From an uncultured Duncaniella sp. (GTDB lineage Bacteria; Bacteroidota; Bacteroidia; Bacteroidales; Muribaculaceae): DNA of 64,000 nucleotides. This document shows positions 43,848 through 51,941 of this stretch, piece by piece. The DNA lies in assembly GCA_910587165.1 (NCBI GenBank), contig CAJUKP010000007.1, positions 62,001-126,000 on the forward strand, given 5' to 3'. Positions within the stretch are counted from its first letter, which is position 1. The number at the start of each line of letters is the position of its first letter. The position numbers and the translations under genes were made by a program. Below the pieces are notes generated by a model that was given only the letters and a program-made list of their open reading frames with translations, was not told the origin of the DNA and made no database searches.

Positions 43848-46397
43848 TTATTCGGCAGACAGATAGAACTTGCGGGTAGAGGTGACTCCGTGGTAGTCAA
43901 GCGACGAGTAAACGATCTCGTAGGTGTAACCCTTGGTGAGCTTGAAGCTGTACTCGGTGGTGGTACCTGCAACTACAGTGTTCCACTGGGCAACGCCGTT
44001 GGCAGCGTTGAGGATGTCGGTGGCTGTGGTCTTGTTCTGGTCGCCGGTGCGCCATACGTTGGTCACGGCAACATACTTCTGATAGGAAGGAACGAGGATC
44101 TCGCCGTTGAAGCTGGTGGCGAAGAGACGCAGACCGTTACCGCCGTCGAGCTTGAACCATGAGGGGAGCGCGGGGTTGTTGGAGAGCTGGTGGAGCTGAC
44201 CGTCGCCTGCGTTGTAGAGCATGGTCACCTGCAGATAGTGGTTGGGATCCTTGAGGAGCTTGTTGACGCGGTTGATGAGACCGTTCACCTTGTTGATGTA
44301 CTTGTTGACAGTGCCGAGGTAGCCGTTAACCTTGTCCTCGATGTTGCCAACGATGTCCTTGAACTGCTCGTTGATCGAGGTCTGGAACTCCTTCATCTTC
44401 ATGTTGATCTGAAGGTTGATGTCCTCGGCAACCTTGGTCATGGCATCCTTGAATGCCTTCTGGAGCTTGGCATCCTGAGTCTGGAGTGCAGTGGAGATGG
44501 ACTCGGAGATGGCACCCTCAAGGCTGGTGAGATCATCAGCCCAGACTGTGGTCTCCTTCATGTAACCGATGATAGTGGTCTTGTCATCACCATAGATAGG
44601 AGTCTCGGGGATTACAACTTTGATCTTCTGGCCTTCGAGGCTTACGTTGATATCACCGAAGGTGAAGTTGAAGGGAACGTTGCTGAGGTTGAAGCTGAAC
44701 TCAGGCACCTTGATGTTGATCTCGTCGGTGAGGTTGAAGTCTTCGATGGGCGAGATGTTGCCGATGGGACGGAAAGTCTTGCCATAGAGGAACTTGTAGC
44801 TGAGGGGCTTGAAGGTAGTGGCGGCGAGTGAGAACTCTGAGTAGGTGGCGTTCTCCTTCTCACCCTTGAGGAAGCCTACTACCTGACCGAGGTCGTCGGT
44901 CTCGTCGATAACCTCCTCATACTTCCAGGAAGCGCGCACGCCATAGGCGGTGAGCTTGTTGTTGAACTGGTCGAACACGAGCTTGGTGAGCGAGGCGATG
45001 TCAGAGAGGGAGTGGTTGCGGAGGAGCTCCTCAACGCGGCTCTTGAAGTCTTCCTGAACGGTGAACTTCACGCCCTCGAGGTCAGCGATGTCGTTGACCT
45101 TCACGGTTGCGTCGGCGGTGTAGAGGCTGTTGGGGGTGTTCTCGGAAGCGCGGCCGAAACCGAACTTGAGTTCCTCGTCGCTTGCTGCGAGAGCGGAGAG
45201 CTGTACCTTGCCGGTCTCACCCTTGCTGTTCACGAACTCGAAAGTTGTGCCCTCGAGGTCGAGGTTGACGGGGTTGACGGTCATGTAGATGGTACCGAGG
45301 TCGAGCTTGTCGCCCTCGAGGCCGAGGATGCCGTCGAAGTTGGTGGGACGGACGCCCAGACGAGCCTGATCGGCAGCGGTGAGCCACTCCTTGTGGTCAT
45401 ACTCGTTGGCCGATGAAGCGAAGCCGGGGAAGTTGACGTTGATAGCCTCACCGTAGTAAGCCATGAGCATACCTGACTTGATGTCGGCGGGGAGGTTGAT
45501 CTTGCCGAACACGGGGTTGCTTACCTGCTGGAGCACGATGCCGGTCACGAGCTTGTTGAGCTGACCGGTGAGTGCGTACACCTTGGCGTCGATGCGCTTG
45601 ATGTCTTCCTCATTTTTAGCCACGCGGAGCTCGAGCTTGTCGAGAGCCTCAGCCACGTTGCCGATGCTGTCGAAAGCCTGCTTCATGGAGTCGCTGAGAT
45701 TCTTGTAGTCAGCCTTGAGAGCGTTGGCGAGCGTGAGAGCCTCGTCGGCGTTCTTGCTGGCAGTGTCGGCAACCTCACTGATTTTATGGAGGAGACCCTT
45801 GATGTTGGTCACATCCTGATCAGTGTATTCGTAGCCTTCGAGAAGGGCAGCGAGGATGGTTGAATCCTGCTTTGAACGACGGTCGGCATCAAGAGCCTTG
45901 TCGACTACAGCGGGGAGGTCGGTGCCGAGACCTTCGAGCTTGGCAGCGAGATCCTCGAGACCGAGAGCGTCAGAGTTGGCTTCAAGCTGATTGAGGATAG
46001 CATCAATGGCACCAAAACGATCGGCGAGAGAGGTGTAGGTTCCGTTGTGGTCGTCGTCGATAGGCACACCACTGAGAGCATTGTTGATTTGCTCGAGATA
46101 CCAGTTGAGATTCTGGTGTGAACCATATTTGGTCACGTAGGCGTTGAGGTCAGCCTCAAAACCGGTCTTGTGGTAGTTTTCCCAAGCTTTTTCGCAATCT
46201 TCCTTGCATTTCTTCTGAGCTGCTTCCAACTTGGTCTTAGCCTCCTCAAGGAGCTGAATTTTCTGCTCAAGGGTGAGATTGTCGCTCTTGAGTTCGGCTC
46301 TAAGATCCTCGATGTTGTCCTTACATGAAGTGACAGACATGGCTCCGCCCATGAGGAGGGAGGCGGCCAGGAATCCGTTAAGTAATTTTTTGTTCAT
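43848..46397 (-). CDS. Large coiled-coil surface lipoprotein of unknown function
   Basis: Protein of 849 residues with a lipoprotein signal peptide ending in SVTSC (Cys25). Residues 25-75 and about 110-300 are heptad-rich coiled coil. They include the long helix with LADRFGAIDAILNQLEANSDAL and LGLEDLAAKLEGLGTDL-like stretches. A beta-rich middle domain follows (about 300-600), then a second amphipathic helical region near 640-720 (MKMKEFQTSINEQFKDIVGNIEDKVNGYL), ending in a small beta domain. It looks like an elongated cell-surface or periplasmic fibre protein. Lower G+C and AAG/GAG-rich codon use are consistent with high expression. It forms an operon with the OmpA gene. I do not recognise the family. 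Confidence 0.8.
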   Translation of the reverse strand: MNKKLLNGFLAASLLMGGAMSVTSCKDNIEDLRAELKSDNLTLEQKIQLLEEAKTKLEAAQKKCKEDCEKAWENYHKTGFEADLNAYVTKYGSHQNLNWYLEQINNALSGVPIDDDHNGTYTSLADRFGAIDAILNQLEANSDALGLEDLAAKLEGLGTDLPAVVDKALDADRRSKQDSTILAALLEGYEYTDQDVTNIKGLLHKISEVADTASKNADEALTLANALKADYKNLSDSMKQAFDSIGNVAEALDKLELRVAKNEEDIKRIDAKVYALTGQLNKLVTGIVLQQVSNPVFGKINLPADIKSGMLMAYYGEAINVNFPGFASSANEYDHKEWLTAADQARLGVRPTNFDGILGLEGDKLDLGTIYMTVNPVNLDLEGTTFEFVNSKGETGKVQLSALAASDEELKFGFGRASENTPNSLYTADATVKVNDIADLEGVKFTVQEDFKSRVEELLRNHSLSDIASLTKLVFDQFNNKLTAYGVRASWKYEEVIDETDDLGQVVGFLKGEKENATYSEFSLAATTFKPLSYKFLYGKTFRPIGNISPIEDFNLTDEINIKVPEFSFNLSNVPFNFTFGDINVSLEGQKIKVVIPETPIYGDDKTTIIGYMKETTVWADDLTSLEGAISESISTALQTQDAKLQKAFKDAMTKVAEDINLQINMKMKEFQTSINEQFKDIVGNIEDKVNGYLGTVNKYINKVNGLINRVNKLLKDPNHYLQVTMLYNAGDGQLHQLSNNPALPSWFKLDGGNGLRLFATSFNGEILVPSYQKYVAVTNVWRTGDQNKTTATDILNAANGVAQWNTVVAGTTTEYSFKLTKGYTYEIVYSSLDYHGVTSTRKFYLSAE

Positions 46398-46578
46398 TAC
46401 TTTGCTTTTGTTATTTATAAAATATAGGTTAATTGTCTATGTTAGTTTTAACGTGGAATTTAATGATGGATCTTAAACAAAATGCGTAAGATGAATGTCA
46501 AGTAAAAATATTGAGTATACTTTACGAAAAACGCAGCAAAATTAACAAAAAAAAATTATCTTTCCGCATTTTTTTGAG

Positions 46579-46586
46579 TAAATTTG
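46579..46586 (+). promoter_or_regulatory. -7 promoter box ahead of the beta-barrel-like protein gene
   Basis: TAAATTTG fits the Bacteroidota -7 consensus and lies 31 bases before the ATG; no convincing TTTG box is found 19-21 bases upstream. On the opposite strand CAAAATTA (46537-46544) reads TAATTTTG and may serve the divergent lipoprotein gene. The 220-base gap holds nothing else that I can identify. Confidence 0.4.
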
Positions 46587-46617
46587 CACCGAAAACGAAA
46601 TTAGGAGCAATTTTTAC

Positions 46618-47595
46618 ATGAAAAAAACCATTCTCACATCTCTTCTTGCTTGTTTCCTGTCAGTTCCCGCCGCCCATTGTGGCGATACCGATAATAATAA
46701 AGCCAACATACAGTCAGCCGGCACGGCCTTTGTCGAGACAATGGATCTCGGCGTCACCCTCGGCACCACGGGCATAGGTCTGGAGGTGTCGGCAATGCCC
46801 ACATCATTCCTTCGCGTCAGGGCGGGCGTGGATTATATGCCCCGCTTCAATGTGCCGGTGCGTTTCAATCTCGACAGCTACCGCGACGGCGCTCTCTCGG
46901 GCTCGGACTTCTCGGAGATCCAGGATATGATGAAGCAGATCTCGGGGTTTGACGTCGATCAGACCGTCAAGATGAACTGCAAGGCCAATATGGTGAACTT
47001 CAAGCTGATGATCGACGTGTTCCCGCTGCGCAACAAGCACTGGTATGCCACGGCCGGTTTCTACTGGGGCACGTCGCGCATAGGCTCGGCGGTCAACGAT
47101 ATGTCGGAGATGCCTTCGCTGCTCGCCATCGGTATGTTCAACCAGATGCACGACTGGGCGCTCACCACCGATTTCATCGAGACACCTATATATGATAATG
47201 TTTATCTTGATCCAGATGTGGCTGACCGCCTGAAGGAGAAGATGGAGGAGTCGGGCCGCGTGGGTATCCATGTGGGCGATTTCCGCGACGGCACTCCCTA
47301 TATGATGGAGCCTGACAGCGACGGCCTGGTCAAGGCTGACCTGAGGGTCAACAGTTTCAAGCCGTATCTCGGCCTGGGTTATGTGACAGCCGTTGGCCGC
47401 GACAAGCGTATAAATATAGGTGTCGACGGGGGTGTGCTGTTCTGGGGTGGCAAGCCCCGGCTCGTGACGCATGAGAATGTCGACCTTGTGGGCGATGTGG
47501 TGGATATAAAAGGTGAGGTGGGCGACTATGTAGGTGTCGTGAAAGCCCTCACGGTCTATCCCGTGCTCAATTTCAGGGTGGCATATAAGTTTTAA
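46618..47595 (+). CDS. Putative outer membrane beta-barrel protein
   Basis: Protein of 325 residues with a signal peptide (ILTSLLACFLSVPAAHC). It has alternating hydrophobic strands such as FVETMDLGVTLGTTGIGLEV, FLRVRAGVDYMPRF and FKPYLGLGYVTAVG, and the chain ends in NFRVAYKF. A terminal phenylalanine of this kind is the recognition signal for outer-membrane barrel insertion. A hydrophilic insert at about 170-230 may form a loop. No named family is recognised. It is transcribed away from the lipoprotein/OmpA operon. Its TAA stop (47593-47595) is followed without a gap by the first base of palindromic element B. Confidence 0.75.
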   Translation: MKKTILTSLLACFLSVPAAHCGDTDNNKANIQSAGTAFVETMDLGVTLGTTGIGLEVSAMPTSFLRVRAGVDYMPRFNVPVRFNLDSYRDGALSGSDFSEIQDMMKQISGFDVDQTVKMNCKANMVNFKLMIDVFPLRNKHWYATAGFYWGTSRIGSAVNDMSEMPSLLAIGMFNQMHDWALTTDFIETPIYDNVYLDPDVADRLKEKMEESGRVGIHVGDFRDGTPYMMEPDSDGLVKADLRVNSFKPYLGLGYVTAVGRDKRINIGVDGGVLFWGGKPRLVTHENVDLVGDVVDIKGEVGDYVGVVKALTVYPVLNFRVAYKF

Positions 47596-48615
47596 AGTTA
47601 CCTTTGTATAGAAGAAGTTACTTCTGAGGATAAGGGTACATAAGAACATAAGGAAAGAAGAAACAGATCTTTTTTTGAGGTCTGTTTCTTTTTTTCATAT
47701 CGCCGTTTGAGGGGAGAGGATACAAATGGACAGAAGGTTGCAAAAGGAACAAAGGTTTTTTGGGGGGGAGTTTTGATAAGGGAAGCTCTGAAGGAAAGCT
47801 CCGATAACCGGCGTCTTACAGACGCCATTCACATTATATCCGCCCGTCCGGGCACACCTCCGCGAAGCTCCGGTGTACCACGGTTACTATCTAACCGGTG
47901 TCCTGCCGGACACCCACTGCGCAAGCCCGATCCGACACCCGCCGATGCGAGGCCGATGCTATGCCGTCAGCCACGTAGTGGCGGTGCAATGGTAGGCCGG
48001 GGTGACAACCCCGGTATCAATATGCCCCATCAATAATTGGCGTCGCGTAGCGCCGCAACATGGATGCGAATGTCCGGGTACGCTTGTTGCGGCGCCTGCC
48101 ATTCAACACCGATGTTGCGGCGCTACGCGACGCAATGTCATATTTCTTGGTATGATACCAGGGTTATCACCCTGGCCTACCTTTGCATTGCTACTACGTG
48201 GCAAAACTGATTCCGGCGGGATGCGGGCAACCGGTGGGATACGTGGCAAATTGACTCGGGCAGGATGCGGATACGTGGGAGATATGATGCCGGAAAGGGC
48301 ATACGGATGGGGGAATGGGTGTCCGGCAGGACACCGGTTAGATAGTAACCGTGGTACACCGGAGCTTTGCGGAGGTGTGCCCGGATGTGGACAGATGTAA
48401 TGTGAAAGGCGTCTGTAAGACGCCGGTTATCGGGGCTTTTCTTCAGAGCTTCCCTTATCAAAACTCCCCCAAAAAACCTCTGTTCCTTCTGTCACCATTT
48501 GTCCCTCTGTATCCCCTTTCCTCAAAACGGCGATATAAAAAAGAAACAGACCTCAAAAAAAGATCTGTTTCTTCTGTCCTTATGTTTTTATGTACCCTTC
48601 TATACAAAGGTAACT
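47596..48615. repeat. Giant inverted-repeat element, copy B (1.0 kb, noncoding)
   Basis: Nearly the whole 1020 bases pair with themselves about a centre near 48090-48105. Outer arms of about 300 bases (47596-47916 and 48318-48615) begin and end with AGTTACCTTTGTATAGAAG and its complement. Each contains a terminator-like hairpin AAGAAACAGA/TCTGTTTCTT (47657-47690 and 48541-48573), a GATACAAATGGACAG-type block, the ACCGGCGTCTTACAGACGCC block and the GGTGTCCTGCCGGACACC palindrome. Inner arms (47970-48062 and 48113-48202) carry CCACGTAGT, the GGTAGGCC hairpin and GTCGCGTAGCGCCGC. It lies between the convergent barrel-protein gene and gdhA and probably ends both transcripts. The frames within are unlikely to be genes. 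Confidence 0.85.
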
Positions 48616-48625
48616 CCAGGGGTGA

Positions 48626-49963
48626 TCAGAGGATGCCCTGGGCCATCATGGCGCGGGCCACTTTCATGAAGCCTGCGACGTTGGCGCCACGGACGTAGTT
48701 GATGTAGCCATCCTCCTCGGTGCCGTATTTCACACACTGCTCGTGGATGTCCTTCATGATGTGCTGGAGTTTGGCGTCGACCTCTTCCTCGGTCCATGAG
48801 AGCTTCTGGGAGTTCTGGGCCATCTCGAGGCCGGACACTGACACACCGCCTGCGTTGGCAGCCTTGCCGGGAGCGTAGAGGATGCGGGCTTTCTGGAACT
48901 CGCGGATCGCCTCGGGTGTGGAGGGCATATTGGCACCCTCGCTCACTGCGATGCAGCCGTTGGCTATGAGGGCGCGGGCGTCGTCGCCGTCGATCTCGTT
49001 CTGGGTGGCCGAGGGCATGGCGATGTCACACGCGGCGTGATGCCAGGGGCGCTCTCCGGGGAAGTACTGGCACTCGTATTCCTCGGCGAACTCGCGGATG
49101 CGGCCGCGGTAGATGTTCTTGAGTTTGAAGATGTAGGCGAGCTGCTCGTCGGTGAGTCCGTCGGGAACATAGATGGAGCCGTCGGAATCGCTCATCGACA
49201 CGACCTTGGCGCCGAGCGAGAGGAGCTTCTTGGCGGTGAAGGTGGCAACGTTGCCTGAGCCGGAGATGGCCACGCGCTTGCCCTTGATGTCGATGCCGCG
49301 TGTGCGGAGCATCTCGAGCAGGAAGTAGACGTTGCCGTAGCCTGTGGCCTCGGGGCGGATGAGCGAGCCGCCGAACTCAAGGCCTTTTCCGGTGAATGTG
49401 CCGGTGAACTCGCGGGCCATCTTCTTGTATTCGCCGAACATATATCCCACTTCGCGACCGCCAACGCCTATGTCGCCTGCAGGCACGTCGGTGTCGGGGC
49501 CGATCTGGCGCCAGAGCTCCTGGATGAATGCCTGGCAGAAGCGCATCACCTCCATGTCGCTCTTGCCGCGGGGAGAGAAGTCGCTGCCGCCTTTCGCACC
49601 GCCCATGGCGAGGGTGGTGAGGGAGTTCTTGAAGGTCTGCTCGAAGGCGAGGAACTTGAGGATGGAGAGGTTGACGCTGGAATGGAAGCGGATGCCGCCC
49701 TTGTAGGGGCCGATGGCGTTGTTGTGCTGAACGCGGTAGCCCATGTTGTTGTGAACCTTGCCCTTGTCGTCGACCCAGGATACACGGAACGCGAAGATGC
49801 GGTCGGGGATGCAGAGGCGCTCGATGAGGTTGTAGCGCTCAAATTCGGGATTTTCGTTGTAGACGTCTTCGATGGTGGTGAGAACCTCTTCTACGGCCTG
49901 GATATACTCAGGTTCGTTGGGAAAACGACGCTTGAGGTCGTCGATCACAGCAACTGCTTTCAT
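48626..49963 (-). CDS. gdhA: Glutamate dehydrogenase, hexameric (NADP-type)
   Basis: Converts 2-oxoglutarate and ammonia to glutamate; in this group it is a main route of ammonia assimilation. The 445 residues match the GdhA length. Family motifs in order are GGIRFHSSVNLSILKFLAFEQ, GGAKGGSDFSPRGKSD (substrate lysine region), PAGDIGVGGREVGYMFGEYK and the nucleotide-binding VAISGSGNVATFTAKKL. SEGANMPSTPEA and AGGVSVSGLEMAQNS lie near the end. A leader of about 85 bases and a good promoter lie upstream. Cofactor preference (NADP over NAD) is inferred from the subfamily. Confidence 0.95.
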   Translation of the reverse strand: MKAVAVIDDLKRRFPNEPEYIQAVEEVLTTIEDVYNENPEFERYNLIERLCIPDRIFAFRVSWVDDKGKVHNNMGYRVQHNNAIGPYKGGIRFHSSVNLSILKFLAFEQTFKNSLTTLAMGGAKGGSDFSPRGKSDMEVMRFCQAFIQELWRQIGPDTDVPAGDIGVGGREVGYMFGEYKKMAREFTGTFTGKGLEFGGSLIRPEATGYGNVYFLLEMLRTRGIDIKGKRVAISGSGNVATFTAKKLLSLGAKVVSMSDSDGSIYVPDGLTDEQLAYIFKLKNIYRGRIREFAEEYECQYFPGERPWHHAACDIAMPSATQNEIDGDDARALIANGCIAVSEGANMPSTPEAIREFQKARILYAPGKAANAGGVSVSGLEMAQNSQKLSWTEEEVDAKLQHIMKDIHEQCVKYGTEEDGYINYVRGANVAGFMKVARAMMAQGIL

Positions 49964-50056
49964 ACCTTCGTTGTTGTTGGGGGAAACTGTAATTGTTAAT
50001 GTAACTGTCGGTGGGGAGATGCGAGCTTTTTGTCAGCATCTCCGCTGAATTTGCGA

Positions 50057-50087
50057 CAAAGTTACACAAAAATCACGAAACTACAAA
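50057..50087 (-). promoter_or_regulatory. Promoter of gdhA
   Basis: On the minus strand TTTG (50087-50084) and TAACTTTG (50064-50057) are 19 bases apart, a full consensus match. Start predicted near 50050. The rest of the 165-base gap between gdhA and the metallohydrolase gene holds nothing else I can identify. Confidence 0.65.
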
Positions 50088-50128
50088 ACAAATGATATGA
50101 AAACTGCCCGAAACCGCACTTTTTACGG

Positions 50129-51145
50129 TCAGAGCGTGTAGAGCGGGGTGGAGTCGTAGCGCGGGAGGGGTATGATGTTGATCTGCGGCGGGAGAGGATC
50201 GGCCACTGAGGGGATGAGGTTGCCGATGCGCTCGATGCCGAGCGGGGCGAGGGCCTCGGTGATGGCGCGGAAGGCTGTGGCGGGGGTGTTGTTGTCGTGG
50301 GAGAGGTGGCAGAGGAACACCGTGCGCAGCCGTTCGGAGTGGATCGAGGCCACGAACGAGGCCGTGACGGCATTGTCAAGGTGGCCGTTGTCGGCGCGTA
50401 TGCGGGCCTTGAGGTATTCGGGATAGGCGCCGTTGGTGAGCATACGGAGGTCGTAGTTGGCTTCGATGACTATTGTGTCGGCCAGGCGCATATAGTGGTC
50501 GACGCGCGGTGAGATGCACCCCAGGTCAGTGGCTATGGTTATGGCGCGGTCGCCCCGCGAGATGTGGAATCCGGCATTGTCGGCACCGTCGTGCATCACC
50601 TCGAAGGGGGTGATGGTGAAGTTGCCTATCGTGAAGGGAAATTCCTTGTAGACGGGGATATGATAGTCCTTGATGCGGCGGGATATGTTGTGGCGGCGCA
50701 GGATGCCGTTGAAAGCGCGGGGGGTGCAGTAGAAGCGGATGTGTCGGTTGGCGCGGAGCAGGTGATAGGCCTGTGAGATGTGGTCGTGGTGGTCGTGGGT
50801 GATGATGATACCTTTGACGCGGTCCATCGGGATGCCGTTCCTGTGCAGGTCGGCCATCACCTTGCGGGCATCAACCCCGGCGTCGATCAGGAATCCGCTG
50901 TCGCGGTCGCCGATGTATGAGCAGTTGCCTGACGATCCGCTGCCGAAGCTCATGAAGAATATATGGTCGGTGGGCGAGAGTGGCGGGAGCTCGTCGATGG
51001 CCGTGGCGGGCGTGTGGCGCGCGGCTATCTTCTCCATCTCGGCAGGGGGGATTATGTCGAATCCCTTGTCCTGACGCTCCCTGAAGTTGTCAAGGTCGTC
51101 GAAGAGTCCGGGCTGGAGAGGTGATAAGGCAGGCTTGCGTCGCAT
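50129..51145 (-). CDS. MBL-fold metallohydrolase (YycJ/WalJ type)
   Basis: Metallo-beta-lactamase-fold protein of 338 residues. The N-terminal ~60 residues are variable. The fold then starts with FFMSFGSGSSGNCSYIG, a strand-loop typical of the YycJ/WalJ group. The metal motif H-x-H-x-D-H is at residues 117-122 (THDHHDH). Further ligands are likely in FEVMHDGADNAGF and ITIATDLG, and SEANYD-like and LSHDN segments (VIEANYDLRML, CHLSHDNN) follow. Relatives are implicated in nucleic-acid processing tied to cell-wall and replication control, but the exact substrate is unknown. The ATG at 51145 is chosen because upstream codons look noncoding and overlap the methyltransferase gene. Confidence 0.85.
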   Translation of the reverse strand: MRRKPALSPLQPGLFDDLDNFRERQDKGFDIIPPAEMEKIAARHTPATAIDELPPLSPTDHIFFMSFGSGSSGNCSYIGDRDSGFLIDAGVDARKVMADLHRNGIPMDRVKGIIITHDHHDHISQAYHLLRANRHIRFYCTPRAFNGILRRHNISRRIKDYHIPVYKEFPFTIGNFTITPFEVMHDGADNAGFHISRGDRAITIATDLGCISPRVDHYMRLADTIVIEANYDLRMLTNGAYPEYLKARIRADNGHLDNAVTASFVASIHSERLRTVFLCHLSHDNNTPATAFRAITEALAPLGIERIGNLIPSVADPLPPQINIIPLPRYDSTPLYTL

Positions 51146-51209
51146 GGCTTTATAGACGGTGGAAAGGATTGGTTTTTCGTGGTTGATGGTGTAAGGCAGG
51201 AGAGGGAAA

Positions 51210-51908
51210 TCAGGAGTAGAGGAGGAATATGGAGGGGATCTTGTCGTAGTCGTATTTCCGTTGGCGCCAGGCCGAGAGCGGAAGGGTGACCACCGATTGG
51301 GCCGGGCCGGTGATGTCGGAGGCCACACACAGCTTCATAGCCGGGGGGAGGGCGGCGGCCAGCTCGGCGATGAGCCGGTTGTTGCGGTAGGGGGTCTCGA
51401 TGAATATCTGGGTCTGCCGCTCGGCACGGATGCGGCGCTCCATCTCCTTGAGCTTGGCGGAGCGGGCCTTGGAGTCGTGGGGCAGATAGCCGTTGAAAGC
51501 GAATGTCTGACCGTTGAATCCGGAGGCCATGAGCGAGAGGATGATGCTCGATGGCCCCACCATGGGTATCACTTCATAGCCCCTCTGCTGGGCCACGGCC
51601 ACAAGGTCGGCGCCGGGATCGGCCACGGCGGGACATCCGGCTTCGGAGATCACCCCGACGGATTCGCCTGCCTCCATTGGGGAGAGCATGGCGGGGATAT
51701 CCTCGGGCCTGGTGTGCTCGTCGAGTGTCACGAATGTGAGCGAGTCGATGTCGATGCTGCGGTCGCACCGCTTGAGAAAGCGGCGGGCGGTGCGGATGTT
51801 CTCGACCACAAAGTGGCGCAAGGAGCGGATCACCTCGATGTTGGCCTGCGGGAGCACGGTCTCGACCGGGGCGTCGCTCATTGTGGACGGTAGAAGATAG
51901 AGGGGCAT
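51210..51908 (-). CDS. Tetrapyrrole-methylase-fold methyltransferase, RsmI-like
   Basis: SAM-dependent methyltransferase of 232 residues in the fold shared by RsmI and cobalamin-pathway enzymes. Recognisable stretches are VGVISEAGCPAVADPGADLVAVAQQRGYEV (about 85-114), the PMVGPSSIILSLMASGFNGQTFAFNGYLP region and IFIETPYRNNRL. These strongly resemble RsmI, which methylates the 2'-hydroxyl of C1402 in 16S rRNA. The N-terminus differs from standard RsmI (no glycine-rich GTLYVVATPIGN start), so it may be a second paralogue with another target. It lies between sufB and the MBL gene on the same strand. Confidence 0.85.
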   Translation of the reverse strand: MPLYLLPSTMSDAPVETVLPQANIEVIRSLRHFVVENIRTARRFLKRCDRSIDIDSLTFVTLDEHTRPEDIPAMLSPMEAGESVGVISEAGCPAVADPGADLVAVAQQRGYEVIPMVGPSSIILSLMASGFNGQTFAFNGYLPHDSKARSAKLKEMERRIRAERQTQIFIETPYRNNRLIAELAAALPPAMKLCVASDITGPAQSVVTLPLSAWRQRKYDYDKIPSIFLLYS

Positions 51909-51941
51909 GGATATATATAATTAATGTATGGTAGACATGGC

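Noticed and set aside
47707..48461. Several 90-130 residue open frames in element B
   Set aside because: They arise on both strands from mirror-image DNA, have no domain and no promoter, and change when compared with copy A.
47590..48620. Target-site duplications flanking element B (and A)
   Set aside because: I compared the bases outside both ends (TTTAA on the left, CCAGG on the right for B) and found no convincing duplication, so transposition by a DDE enzyme is not supported by this feature.
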